This document shows, in pieces, positions 36,300 through 45,078 of a stretch of DNA of 64,000 nucleotides. Position numbers and translations under genes: made by a program. Source of the DNA: JBQCHF01 sp051954955. Lineage in GTDB: Bacteria > Actinomycetota > Actinomycetes > Motilibacterales > Motilibacteraceae. Position 1 is the stretch's first letter; each line of letters opens with the position of its first letter. Location of the stretch: the NCBI GenBank assembly GCA_051954955.1, contig JBQCHF010000072.1, positions 42,145 to 106,144 of the forward strand. The letters are read 5' to 3'. Below the pieces are notes generated by a model, which worked only from the letters and a program-made list of their open reading frames with translations, was not told where the DNA came from and made no database searches.

Positions 36300-37003
36300 G
36301 CCTGCACCAGCCGGGACAGCACCGAGGTGAAGAAACCGAGGCCGTCGGTGGTGGGCCCGGTGAGCGGCTCGACCGCGTGCTCCGGGTGCGGCATCAGCCC
36401 GACGACGTTGCCGGCGGCGTTGGAGATGCCGGCGATGTCGCGGTAGCTGCCGTTGGGGTTGACCTCGAGGTAGCGGGCGACGACCCGCCCCTCGCCCTCG
36501 AGCTCGTCCAGGGTGCGCTCGTCGGCGACGTAGCCGCCCTCGCCGTTCTTGAGCGGCACCACGATCTCCTCGCTGGGCTCATAGCCCGACGTCCACGCGG
36601 TGGAGGTGCCCTCGATCCGCAGCCGCTGGTCCCGGCACACGAACTTGCGGGAGTCGTTCCGGATCAGCGCACCGGGCAGCAGGTGCGACTCGCAGAGCAC
36701 CTGGAAGCCGTTGCAGATCCCCAGCACCGGCAGGCCGCCGCGGGCGGCGTCGACGAGGGTGGCCATCACCGGCGCGAACCGCGCGATGGCGCCGCAGCGC
36801 AGGTAGTCGCCGTAGGAGAAGCCGCCCGGCAGCACCACGGCGTCGACGCCGTGCAGGCTGTCGTCGGCGTGCCACAGCGAAACCGGCTCCGCGCCGGCCA
36901 CCCGCACCGCGCGCTGGGCGTCGCGGTCGTCGAGCGAGCCGGGGAAGGTGACGACGCCGATGCGGGCGCCGCCGACCATCGTTCCGGTAGCCGCTGCGGT
37001 CAC
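36296..37003 (-). CDS. purQ: Phosphoribosylformylglycinamidine synthase, glutaminase subunit PurQ
   Basis: PurQ supplies ammonia from glutamine to PurL. The 235-residue product has the class-I amidotransferase nucleophile Cys in LGICNGFQVLCE, the His/Glu end of the triad in LMPHPEHAVEP and the family start GVVTFPGSLDDRDAQRAV. GTG at 37003 overlaps the purS stop by four bases (GTGA). Confidence 0.96.
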   Translation of the reverse strand: MTAAATGTMVGGARIGVVTFPGSLDDRDAQRAVRVAGAEPVSLWHADDSLHGVDAVVLPGGFSYGDYLRCGAIARFAPVMATLVDAARGGLPVLGICNGFQVLCESHLLPGALIRNDSRKFVCRDQRLRIEGTSTAWTSGYEPSEEIVVPLKNGEGGYVADERTLDELEGEGRVVARYLEVNPNGSYRDIAGISNAAGNVVGLMPHPEHAVEPLTGPTTDGLGFFTSVLSRLVQA

Positions 37004-37245
37004 TGCTCCACCCGCACGGTGAAGTCCTCGATCACCGGGTTGGACAGCAGGGTCTCGGCGGCCCGGCGGACCTCGGCCAGCCGCTCCTCGGTGACCTCGC
37101 CGTCGAGCTCGAGCTCGAAGCGCTTGCCCTGGCGGACACCGGCGATGCCGGCGAAGCCGAGCTTGGGCAGAGCGTTGGCGACAGCCTTGCCCTGCGGGTC
37201 GAGGATCTCCGGCTTGAGCATGACGTCGACGACGACGCGGGTCAT
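37000..37245 (-). CDS. purS: Phosphoribosylformylglycinamidine synthase subunit PurS
   Basis: PurS is the small bridging subunit of the PurLQS complex. The 81-residue product (VVVDVMLKPEILDPQGKAVANAL; RQGKRFELELDGEV; LLSNPVIEDFTVRVE) is a full match. It is the first gene of purS-purQ-pepO-purL-SCP; the promoter must lie in the ~650-base gap upstream. Confidence 0.95.
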   Translation of the reverse strand: MTRVVVDVMLKPEILDPQGKAVANALPKLGFAGIAGVRQGKRFELELDGEVTEERLAEVRRAAETLLSNPVIEDFTVRVEQ

Positions 37246-37350
37246 GCGCGCGCTCCTGACAACGGTCGGGGGGTGGCGGCAGCCAGCCTACCGGCGCGCT
37301 CCCGACGGTCCGGATGCCGGGACCGCCACTGACCCTCCTCCTCGCCGTAG

Positions 37351-37575
37351 GGTCGGACCGGGCCGCTGCTGGACGCTCACGACCCGCTGCCCCCGCGGGG
37401 GCGCGGGGTTCGCCTGGTCGCCAGGTCTGCCTCGAGGAAGGCCAAGCTGGCCGGCCGCACGGGCGCCCTGCGCCGCGGGCCGCACGCGGAGATCGACGCG
37501 CTGTTCCACGGCCCGGGCTGGACTCGCGGGAGTTTCCTGGCCGACGTCGAGGAGTTCAGTGCCAAATTTGCTTGA
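37351..37575 (+). pseudogene. Possible C-terminal gene remnant without start codon
   Basis: The frame is open from a TAG at 37348 to a TGA at 37573-37575 and reads like a real protein end (LRRGPHAEIDALFHGPGWTR then FLADVEEFSAKFA). It has no ATG, GTG or TTG and no ribosome site. I do not recognise the family. It lies beside the duplicated purC tail and may be debris of an earlier insertion. Low confidence. Confidence 0.3.
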
Positions 37576-37898
37576 GCGAGCGAATGGCAGCGCGCGCCAG
37601 CGCGCTCGCAGCTGGTGCAGCCCTGGGACGCCCTTGCATGCCTGGACCTGCGCGGGCGCTGGTGACGTGACAGGTGGTCCGACCCGCCCTGCGCCGCCGG
37701 TTCCGCCGTGATGTGCCCTGGAAGGGCATAGGCGAGCCGCCCCTGCGCACGATGCCGCCACCCGAGCACAACGTGCGCTGAACCTGGACCACCCACCACA
37801 AGAAGCGCGGGCGCGTCGACCCGCTAGTCGCCCAGCAGCCAACCCTGGCGGCCCAGCCCTGTCGGCGTCGAGCGGTGGGGCCGGCCAGCTGGCGTCCA
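37576..37898. other. Gap next to the purC-tail islet, no gene seen
   Basis: About 320 bases hold no supported coding frame. A GCGCTGGTGACG block near 37646 recalls the end blocks of the structured repeats at 27490 and 40800, but it is too short to call a third copy. Confidence 0.4.
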
Positions 37899-37940
37899 TC
37901 AGGCGAACCGCTGGCCGGTGAGCCGGTCGTAGGCCTCGAC
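37899..37940 (-). repeat. Detached copy of the purC 3' end (left boundary of islet)
   Basis: On the minus strand these 42 bases encode VEAYDRLTGQRFA and a stop. They match the last 14 codons of purC (VEAYERLTGQGFG, 39212-39253) at 36 of 42 bases in the same orientation. Similarity begins and ends sharply. The pair brackets 1.27 kb of AT-richer DNA with two unknown genes, the arrangement left when an element integrates into a gene's 3' end and brings a substitute tail. Confidence 0.85.
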
Positions 37941-37959
37941 AGAGACGGAACCCCCGCCG

Positions 37960-38766
37960 CTACTCATCCTCTGCTGGAACGGCGTCCAAGATCTCGCCAC
38001 ACACCTGCGGCGGAAGGATCGTGGAGTACACAAGGTCACCTGGCGCAGGCTCGCGGTGTCCCGGTCCAGAGTAGTCGTACTGCCAATCGTCGTGGTCCAG
38101 GCCAGGAACCGAATCAAGGATTAAGGCAATCACCTGGGGATCGGGAATACCTTCAGCAAAGATCGACAAGTATGCGTCGTGCCCGTCGTCAGCGCGCACC
38201 AAGGCCGAGATTCGGTACTTTTCCGCTTCGCCAACGTACTCGTGACCGTCCCGAAGCGACTTCGCGACCAGCCTCAGGACGAGGCGCTTGAGGGCGGTGA
38301 TCCAGACCAGGCCGAGTTCGAGTTCGAGTCGCTTCCAGTCCCACTCGAGACTCGGAAGGAGGTGTCCGGAGTCGGCTTCTCCATCAACGGACTTGGCGAA
38401 AGCCTCGGCCTTCAGGGCTTCGTAGAAGTCACCCCGTGAACCAGCCTCCCTAGTGCCGTACGCGCCCAGCCACCAGCGCGCGACAGCAGGAACGCTAGGC
38501 CCGTAAGCATCTAGGTCCGCGTCGCTCAACAGCGTCGCCGCCCCGCGCTCTCGCTCCCCCCGCTTCACCTTGAACCACACGCGGTCAGACAGGCAGAGCA
38601 CCCGCTCTGCACCACCCGAGAAGTGCTTCTCGGGCAGTTGCTGCGCCTTCTGCAGGAGAGGCTGCGGAAGCTCGTGCAGCGGAATTGTCAATGGCGGCAG
38701 AGCCAGCCCCATGTCCGACAAGCACCGACGCGTTGGTCGAACGGCCGCCTTCCCCATGGACGACAC
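37960..38766 (-). CDS. Unknown protein, second gene of the purC-tail islet
   Basis: The 268-residue soluble product matches no family I know. The N-terminal part has LPPLTIPLHELPQPLLQKA and VLCLSDRVWFKVKRGERERG; the middle is Trp-rich and helical (ARWWLGAYGTREAG; LEWDWKRLELELGLVWITALKRL); the end is acidic (GLDHDDWQYDYSGPG). GTG 38766 lies 8 bases after the stop of the ribbon-helix-helix-like gene, so the two form an operon. An ATG at 38757 is an alternative start. Base composition is clearly less GC-rich than the neighbours. A toxin or defence effector is possible only from the operon pattern. Confidence 0.75.
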   Translation of the reverse strand: MSSMGKAAVRPTRRCLSDMGLALPPLTIPLHELPQPLLQKAQQLPEKHFSGGAERVLCLSDRVWFKVKRGERERGAATLLSDADLDAYGPSVPAVARWWLGAYGTREAGSRGDFYEALKAEAFAKSVDGEADSGHLLPSLEWDWKRLELELGLVWITALKRLVLRLVAKSLRDGHEYVGEAEKYRISALVRADDGHDAYLSIFAEGIPDPQVIALILDSVPGLDHDDWQYDYSGPGHREPAPGDLVYSTILPPQVCGEILDAVPAEDE

Positions 38767-38774
38767 TGTATGAG

Positions 38775-39032
38775 CTACTCCGCTGGGAGACCGCCAAACT
38801 CGTCAAGGTCGGAGACACCGGATAGCAGGGACAGAGCAGACGATGTCGACCCATCAAGCCGGCGCAGCGCCTGACGCACACCGCTGGTGATCTCCTCGCG
38901 ATGGGCCTCGATGTACTCGCGAACAGCCGCATCGACGATGTCCTTCTTGGCGCGCCCTAGAAAGTGCGCAGCATGCGAGACGAGTTCGTCGGTCTCGTGA
39001 TCTATTTTGATCGGTGCGGCTGCGGCAGCCAT
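38775..39032 (-). CDS. Small antitoxin-like DNA-binding protein (ribbon-helix-helix type)
   Basis: The 85-residue product starts PIKIDHETDELVSHAAHFLG, then KKDIVDAAVREYIEAHREEI, which fits a ribbon-helix-helix N-terminal strand followed by two helices, as in antitoxins of the VapB/RHH type. The C-terminal half (RQALRRLDG then a Ser/Leu-rich tail) could bind a partner. It is the first gene of the islet operon, and four GTACC repeats lie in its promoter region, as expected for autoregulation. Assignment is from pattern only. Confidence 0.7.
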   Translation of the reverse strand: MAAAAAPIKIDHETDELVSHAAHFLGRAKKDIVDAAVREYIEAHREEITSGVRQALRRLDGSTSSALSLLSGVSDLDEFGGLPAE

Positions 39033-39063
39033 GCGAGCGTCCCCTTCAGAAGCGTTGTCCGGC

Positions 39064-39109
39064 GAGTACCGGCCAACGGCGTCGACTGTACCTGAGTACC
39101 CAAGTACCC
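39064..39109. promoter_or_regulatory. Cluster of GTACC repeats upstream of the islet operon
   Basis: GAGTACC (39064-39070), GTACC (39088-39092), GAGTACC (39094-39100) and AGTACCC (39103-39109) lie 32-77 bases upstream of the small antitoxin-like gene. Closely spaced repeats at that distance suggest an operator for the operon's own first product. Confidence 0.6.
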
Positions 39110-39211
39110 GCCACTACCAATCGACAACCCTTGCTCCTACCTGACCTCCACCCCTCGCTAACCCCGGCGGTCACTCCTGGCGCCCGAGCCATGACGGTGC
39201 CGGCGGCCTTG

Positions 39212-39253
39212 TCAACCGAACCCTTGGCCGGTGAGGCGCTCGTAGGCCTCGAC
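39212..39253 (-). repeat. purC 3' end (right boundary of islet)
   Basis: These are the last 14 codons and stop of the intact purC gene, matching the detached copy at 37899-37940 at 36 of 42 bases. The six differences, mostly in third positions plus a changed C-terminal residue, suggest the two tails come from different purC alleles. Confidence 0.85.
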
Positions 39254-40069
39254 GTACTTGGCGCGGGTGCGCTCGACGACGTCGGCCGGCAGCTCGGGGG
39301 CCGGGGCGCCGGAGGTCCGGTCCCACCCGGAGGCGGGGCTGGTCAGCCAGTCGCGCAGGTACTGCTTGTCGAACGAGGGCTGGGCGTGGCCGGGCTCCCA
39401 CTCGTCCGCGGGCCAGAACCGGGACGAGTCGGGGGTGAGCACCTCGTCGCCCAGCACGATCGCGCCGCTGGCCGGGGAGCGGCCGAACTCGAGCTTGGTG
39501 TCGGCCAGCACGATTCCGCGGTCGCGGGCGATCCGCTCGGCGCGGTCGTAGACGGCGAGGGTGAGGCGACGCAGCTCGGCAGCATCGGCCTCACCCACCG
39601 TGGCGACCACGGCGGCGTAGTCGACGTTCTCGTCGTGCTCACCCAGGGCGGCCTTGATGGCCGGGGTGAAGATCGGCTCGGGCAGCCTGCTGCCGTCCAC
39701 CAGCCCCTCCGGCAGCGGGTTGCCGCAGACCTCGCCGGTCGCCCGGTAGTCCGCGAGGCCCGAGCCGGTGAGGTAGCCCCGCACCACGCACTCGACCGGG
39801 AACATGTCCAGCCGCTCGCACACCATCGCGCGGGTCGCGAACTCCTCAGGCACGTCCAGCGACAGCACGTGGTTGGGCACCAGGTCGGCGAGCTGCTCGA
39901 ACCACCACAGCGACATCGCGGTGAGGATGCGCCCCTTGTCCGGGATCGGCGTCGGCATGACGACGTCGTAGGCCGAGATGCGGTCCGAGGCGACGAACAG
40001 GAGCCGGCCGTCCTCGAGCTCGTACAGGTCGCGGACCTTGCCGCTGTAGACGTGGCGCACGAGCGGCAT
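39212..40069 (-). CDS. purC: Phosphoribosylaminoimidazole-succinocarboxamide synthase PurC
   Basis: PurC joins CAIR and aspartate to give SAICAR (step eight of IMP synthesis). The 285-residue protein shows YSGKVRDLYELEDGRLLFVASDRISAYD, VRGYLTGSGLADYRATG, DTKLEFG and ELRRLTLAVYDRAERIARDRG. It is intact, but its last 14 codons are duplicated downstream, where an islet separates it from purS. The ATG start is preceded by GGAGG. Confidence 0.96.
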   Translation of the reverse strand: MPLVRHVYSGKVRDLYELEDGRLLFVASDRISAYDVVMPTPIPDKGRILTAMSLWWFEQLADLVPNHVLSLDVPEEFATRAMVCERLDMFPVECVVRGYLTGSGLADYRATGEVCGNPLPEGLVDGSRLPEPIFTPAIKAALGEHDENVDYAAVVATVGEADAAELRRLTLAVYDRAERIARDRGIVLADTKLEFGRSPASGAIVLGDEVLTPDSSRFWPADEWEPGHAQPSFDKQYLRDWLTSPASGWDRTSGAPAPELPADVVERTRAKYVEAYERLTGQGFG

Positions 40070-40114
40070 CCTCCCAGGCCGCCCTGCGCTCGCGAAGAGG
40101 CGGTCAGGGACCGG

Positions 40115-40738
40115 TCAGAGGACGTCGGGGTCCCGCGGCTCGTGCTGGTGGTGGCGGCGCGAGAGCACCGGCAGGACGAACCACAGGCAGCCCAGCACCA
40201 CCGCGAGCCCGGCGGCCAGCAGCGGCGCGAACAGCCCGCCGACGACGAGCGCGGCGGCCAGGTGGACGGCGCCGGCCAGCGTGAGCACGAGCGCGCCGAG
40301 CCCGGCCAGGGCGCAGCGGTGCCCCACCTCGACGACCTGGCGCTTGAGCCGGCGGGCGTAGACCAGCCGGTGGAAGGCGACCGGCGCGATGAGCAGCCCC
40401 GCGGCCAGCGCCGCGAGCAGCAGGGTGGCGAGGTAGACGACGTCGCCCGCCGCGCCGAGCTCGGTGAACCGCTGCGTGAAGGCCAGCCCGAGCAGGAACG
40501 CGAACAGGATCTGCACCCCGGTCTGCGCGACCCGCACCTCCTGCAGCAGCTCGGTGAAGTTGCGGTCGATCCGCTGCTGCTCGGTCTCCCCGCGCACCGC
40601 CTGGTTCCACTCGGCGTGGTCCAGCTGCTGACCCGGGTGCGACTGCCACTCGCACTCGGGGCAGCTGCGCCGGCGCTCGCGGCGGCGCCGCTCCACGCGC
40701 GCGTCCGCGTCCTGCCCGTTCTGGTGGGTGTGCTGCAC
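40115..40738 (-). CDS. DUF6328-like four-helix membrane protein
   Basis: The 207-residue protein has a hydrophilic, basic and Cys-bearing N-terminus (~1-60; SCPECEW), then NFTELLQEVRVAQTGVQILFAFLLGLAF and three more membrane helices, the layout of DUF6328. I chose the GTG at 40738 because GGAGG lies about eight bases upstream; a GTG at 40747 is too close to it. It precedes purC by 45 bases on the same strand. Function unknown. Confidence 0.75.
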   Translation of the reverse strand: MQHTHQNGQDADARVERRRRERRRSCPECEWQSHPGQQLDHAEWNQAVRGETEQQRIDRNFTELLQEVRVAQTGVQILFAFLLGLAFTQRFTELGAAGDVVYLATLLLAALAAGLLIAPVAFHRLVYARRLKRQVVEVGHRCALAGLGALVLTLAGAVHLAAALVVGGLFAPLLAAGLAVVLGCLWFVLPVLSRRHHQHEPRDPDVL

Positions 40739-40799
40739 CCGGCTCACCTCCGACCGGGTCTTCTGCCCGGCAGGGCGGGTGGCACGCCGGTGATCGGGA

Positions 40800-41262
40800 T
40801 GACCGCGGTCTGCCCAGCTTGTTCGCGGCGTGTCGGCGGTGCTGGGTCGCGCACGGCGGGCGATGTCTGCGCGATTCGGAGTCTGCTCGGCTCTGGAAGG
40901 GCGCGGCGGGGTCTCGTACCGGACGGTCCAAGGCGCTGGTGACGGCGCGAGCAGGCGCGGGACGAGTCTCGCGGCCGGCCGGCGGTTCTCGGGGTCGTCT
41001 GGGGTCTCTGGCGGGCGTCGGGAGCTCAAGTGGAGGGCTGTTGCCCGACACGCCGGCGTGTCGTGCGACGACATTCCAGTCGATCTTCAGCTGGCTCAAA
41101 GTGTGACGGTAACGCTGCGACACGCCGAGAAAGCCAGCAATGACGTCACACTTTCCGCGACCGGCCGGCGAGACGCGCCCCCAGCGGCACCGCCGCCGTC
41201 ACCAGCGCCTTTCCCCCGGAGCAGACCGGACCGGCCGGCGAGACGCGCCCCCAGCAGCACCC
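40800..41262. repeat. Structured non-coding repeat, copy B
   Basis: This gene-free stretch shares ordered blocks with 27490-27860. It has extra internal structure: AAGGCGCTGGTGACGGCG (40930-40947) is the exact complement of 41194-41211; CGACACGCCGGCGTGTCG near 41047 is a perfect palindrome; AAAGTGTGACG (41098-41108) pairs with CGTCACACTTT (41144-41154). A 32-base block at 41159-41190 recurs at 41229-41260 with one mismatch. No transposase frame is present. It could be element debris or structured RNA. Confidence 0.7.
41098..41154. repeat. Hairpin inside repeat B
   Basis: An 11-bp perfect stem, AAAGTGTGACG with CGTCACACTTT, encloses a 35-base loop that carries another CGACACGCCG copy. It would fold stably as DNA cruciform or RNA. 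Confidence 0.6.
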
Positions 41263-41299
41263 GCCGCCTTGGTGCCGCTGAACCCGGCCCGCCCCCGAC

Positions 41300-42718
41300 C
41301 TACAGGATCCCCTCCGGCGAGTACGAGGCCGCCTCCGGGTGCCGCGCGACGACCTCCTCGACCCGCCGGACGACCGCCTGCACCTGCGAGACCGCCGCCC
41401 CGGTGAAGGACAGCGGCTCGGAGACCAGGGAGGACAGATCGAGGGCGGACAGACCGAGCCGCGGGTCGGCGGCGAGCCGCTCGAAGAGGTCGTTGCGGTC
41501 CACGCCCTTCTCGCGCATCTCCAGCGCGACGGCGACGGCGTGCTCCTTGACCACCTCGTGCGCGGTCTCGCGACCCACGCCCTTCTTGACCGCGGCCATG
41601 AGCACCTTGGTGCTGGCCAGGAACGGCAGGTAGCGCTCGAGCTCGCGCTGCACCACGGCCGGGTAGGCGCCGAACTCGTCCAGCACCGTCAGGAAGGTCT
41701 GGAAGAGCCCGTCGATGGCGAAGAACGCGTCGGGCAGGGCCACTCGCCGTACCACCGAGCAGGAGACGTCGCCCTCGTTCCACTGGTCGCCGGCCAGCTC
41801 GCCGACCATCGACAGGTAGCCGCGCAGCACCACGGCCAGGCCGTTCACCCGCTCGCAGGAGCGGGTGTTCATCTTGTGCGGCATGGCGCTCGAGCCGACC
41901 TGGCCCGCCTTGAAGCCCTCGGTCACCAGCTCCTGCCCGGCCATCAGGCGGACGGTCTTGGCCAGGCTGGACGGGCCCGCGGCCACGTGCACCAGCGCGC
42001 TGACGACGTCGAAGTCCAGCGAGCGCGGGTAGACCTGGCCGACGCTGTCCAGCACGCGCTCGAAACCGAGGTGGGCGGCGACGCGGCGCTCGAGCTCGGC
42101 GAGGCGGTCGGCGTCGCCGTCGAGCAGGTCGAGCTGGTCCTGGGCGGTGCCCATCGGGCCCTTGATGCCACGCAGCGGGTAGCGGGCCAGCAGCTCCTCC
42201 ACCCGCTCGTAGCCGGCCAGCAGCTCCTCGGCGGCGCTCGCGAACCGCTTGCCCAGCGTGGTCGCCTGGGCCGCGACGTTGTGGCTGCGCCCGGCCATTA
42301 CCAGGCTCTCGTGCTCGACGGCCAGGCGCGTCAGCCGGGCCAGGGTGGCGACCACCCGGTCGCGCACCAGCTCGAGGGAGCGGCGCACCTGCAGCTGCTC
42401 GACGTTCTCGGTGAGGTCGCGGCTGGTCATGCCCTTGTGCACGTGCTCGTGCCCGGCCAGCGCGCAGAACTCCTCGATGCGCGCCTTGACGTCGTGCCGG
42501 GTGACCTTCTCCCGCTCGCGGATGGAGGCCAGGTCGACCTGGTCGACGACCCGCTCGTAGTCCTCGACGACACCGTCGGGCACGTCGATGCCGAGGTCGC
42601 GCTGAGCGCGCAGCACGGCGATCCACAGCTGCCGCTCGAGCACCACCTTGCTCTCGGGCGACCAGAGAGCGGCCAGCGGCGCGGAGGCGTAGCGGGAGGC
42701 GAGCACGTCGGGGATCAC
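41300..42718 (-). CDS. purB: Adenylosuccinate lyase PurB
   Basis: PurB cleaves SAICAR to AICAR and adenylosuccinate to AMP, releasing fumarate. The 472-residue protein has the lyase signature GSSAMPHKMNTRSCE, HEHVHKGMTSRDLTEN and AGRSHNVAAQATTLGKRF. The GTG start is certain from PDVLASRYAS. It lies downstream of the S51 peptidase-like gene and upstream of structured repeat B. Confidence 0.96.
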   Translation of the reverse strand: MIPDVLASRYASAPLAALWSPESKVVLERQLWIAVLRAQRDLGIDVPDGVVEDYERVVDQVDLASIREREKVTRHDVKARIEEFCALAGHEHVHKGMTSRDLTENVEQLQVRRSLELVRDRVVATLARLTRLAVEHESLVMAGRSHNVAAQATTLGKRFASAAEELLAGYERVEELLARYPLRGIKGPMGTAQDQLDLLDGDADRLAELERRVAAHLGFERVLDSVGQVYPRSLDFDVVSALVHVAAGPSSLAKTVRLMAGQELVTEGFKAGQVGSSAMPHKMNTRSCERVNGLAVVLRGYLSMVGELAGDQWNEGDVSCSVVRRVALPDAFFAIDGLFQTFLTVLDEFGAYPAVVQRELERYLPFLASTKVLMAAVKKGVGRETAHEVVKEHAVAVALEMREKGVDRNDLFERLAADPRLGLSALDLSSLVSEPLSFTGAAVSQVQAVVRRVEEVVARHPEAASYSPEGIL

Positions 42719-42733
42719 GCCCGCGATTCTCCC

Positions 42734-43420
42734 CTACCCGAGGGCAACCCCCGGCAGCGTGGTCGACGCCCCGACGGCCAGCTCCCCCGACGCCGCCCCC
42801 AGCAGGCTGGTCGCGCGGTCGCCGAGCGCGGTCACCGTGTCGCCGTCGAGCAGCACCCCGGACTGCTCGGGCAGCCCGAGCACGACGACGTCGGCGGGCA
42901 GCTGCCCGTCCAGCGAGCCGAGCCAGCGGCCCCCCGAGCCCGGGGAGTGGTGCGGCAGGACCAGCGCGTGGGGCACCGCCCCCAGCCCCTGCGCCAGCCG
43001 CGGCCCGTGCTCGGGCAGCACCGTCCAGGCGCACAGCACCATCGCGCCGGCGCTCGCGCCCATGACCACTCCGCGCCGGGCCAGCACCTCGCCGACGGCG
43101 GCGCCGACCTTGGTCGTGGTGAGCGCCTGCAGCAGCCGGGCCGGCGAGCCGCCCGGCAGCACCAGCAGGTCCGCGCCCGCGCACGCCCGGTAGGCGGCGT
43201 CCTCGTCCGACCGGGCATCGGGGGCGCTGACGACGTCGTCGGCCCCCAGCTCACGGAAGTGCCGCACGCCGTTGCGCCCGGCGGTGTCGTACTCCCGCCC
43301 CGGCGCGCCGGCGAGGGCGGTGACGACGATGCGGCTGCCGCCGGCCAGCTCGAGCAGGCGGGCGTCCATCTCGCGGCAGCGGGAGCCGAACTCCGCACCG
43401 CCCTGCAGGCACACTGGCAC
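42734..43420 (-). CDS. Type-1 glutaminase-like/S51 peptidase family protein
   Basis: The 228-residue protein has the S51/cyanophycinase-like nucleophile elbow GVVMGASAGAMVLCAW and an early LLVLPGGSPARL, so it belongs to the class-I amidotransferase-like fold with a catalytic Ser rather than Cys. Cyanophycinases and dipeptidase E share this fold; the substrate is not evident. It starts GTG 40 bases after the purD stop and ends 16 bases before purB begins. Confidence 0.8.
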   Translation of the reverse strand: MPVCLQGGAEFGSRCREMDARLLELAGGSRIVVTALAGAPGREYDTAGRNGVRHFRELGADDVVSAPDARSDEDAAYRACAGADLLVLPGGSPARLLQALTTTKVGAAVGEVLARRGVVMGASAGAMVLCAWTVLPEHGPRLAQGLGAVPHALVLPHHSPGSGGRWLGSLDGQLPADVVVLGLPEQSGVLLDGDTVTALGDRATSLLGAASGELAVGASTTLPGVALG

Positions 43421-43459
43421 GTCGGCAATCCTGCGTGCTGCCCGCGCGCGGCGCGACCC

Positions 43460-44716
<1,257 letters not shown>

Positions 44717-44795
44717 GGGCAGGAAGCCTAGGGGCCGGGCGCGGGGCGAGGCCCCGCTGTCCGGTCTGCGGACCGGCCACCCGCTCCCCCGGTCG

Positions 44796-44879
44796 TTGAC
44801 CGATTTGCGCAGGCGGTCCCCAGCGCGTCAGGGCCTCGGCGCCTCGACGCGCCCATCAGCGCCTGCGCCAAACGGTCAA
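44796..44879. repeat. Nested inverted repeat between purD and the decarboxylase gene
   Basis: TTGACCGATTTGCGCAGGCG (44796-44815) pairs with 44860-44879 except at two positions. Inside it GCGCGTC (44823-44829) pairs with GACGCGC (44846-44852). The gap 44717-45078 has no gene I support. The structure may be a REP-like element or a leader fold in the divergent promoter region. Confidence 0.65.
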
Positions 44880-45078
44880 CTGCGGGGCCGAAGGGCCCGG
44901 GCGAGCCTGGGCACGGACCACAGCAGCGCCCCGCCCGTGGCACGATGCTCCCGCCGAGGGGATGTCGGCCTGGCCCCCGCGGGCGCCGCAGACGGCGCCG
45001 CGCGACCTGGACCCGGCCCCGGGCGCCCCTCCCGACGGCGGGCTCCAGGCTGTCGGATCGCGCACCCTCGAGGTCTCG

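Noticed and set aside
37246..37898. Purine riboswitch or PurR box upstream of purS
   Set aside because: I could find no recognisable purine/PRPP aptamer core or paired PurR-like boxes in the gap.
44962..45078. Upstream ATG as the decarboxylase start
   Set aside because: The ribosome-like GAGGGG abuts the ATG with no spacing and the extra 39 residues look non-coding; ATG 45079 has a properly spaced site.
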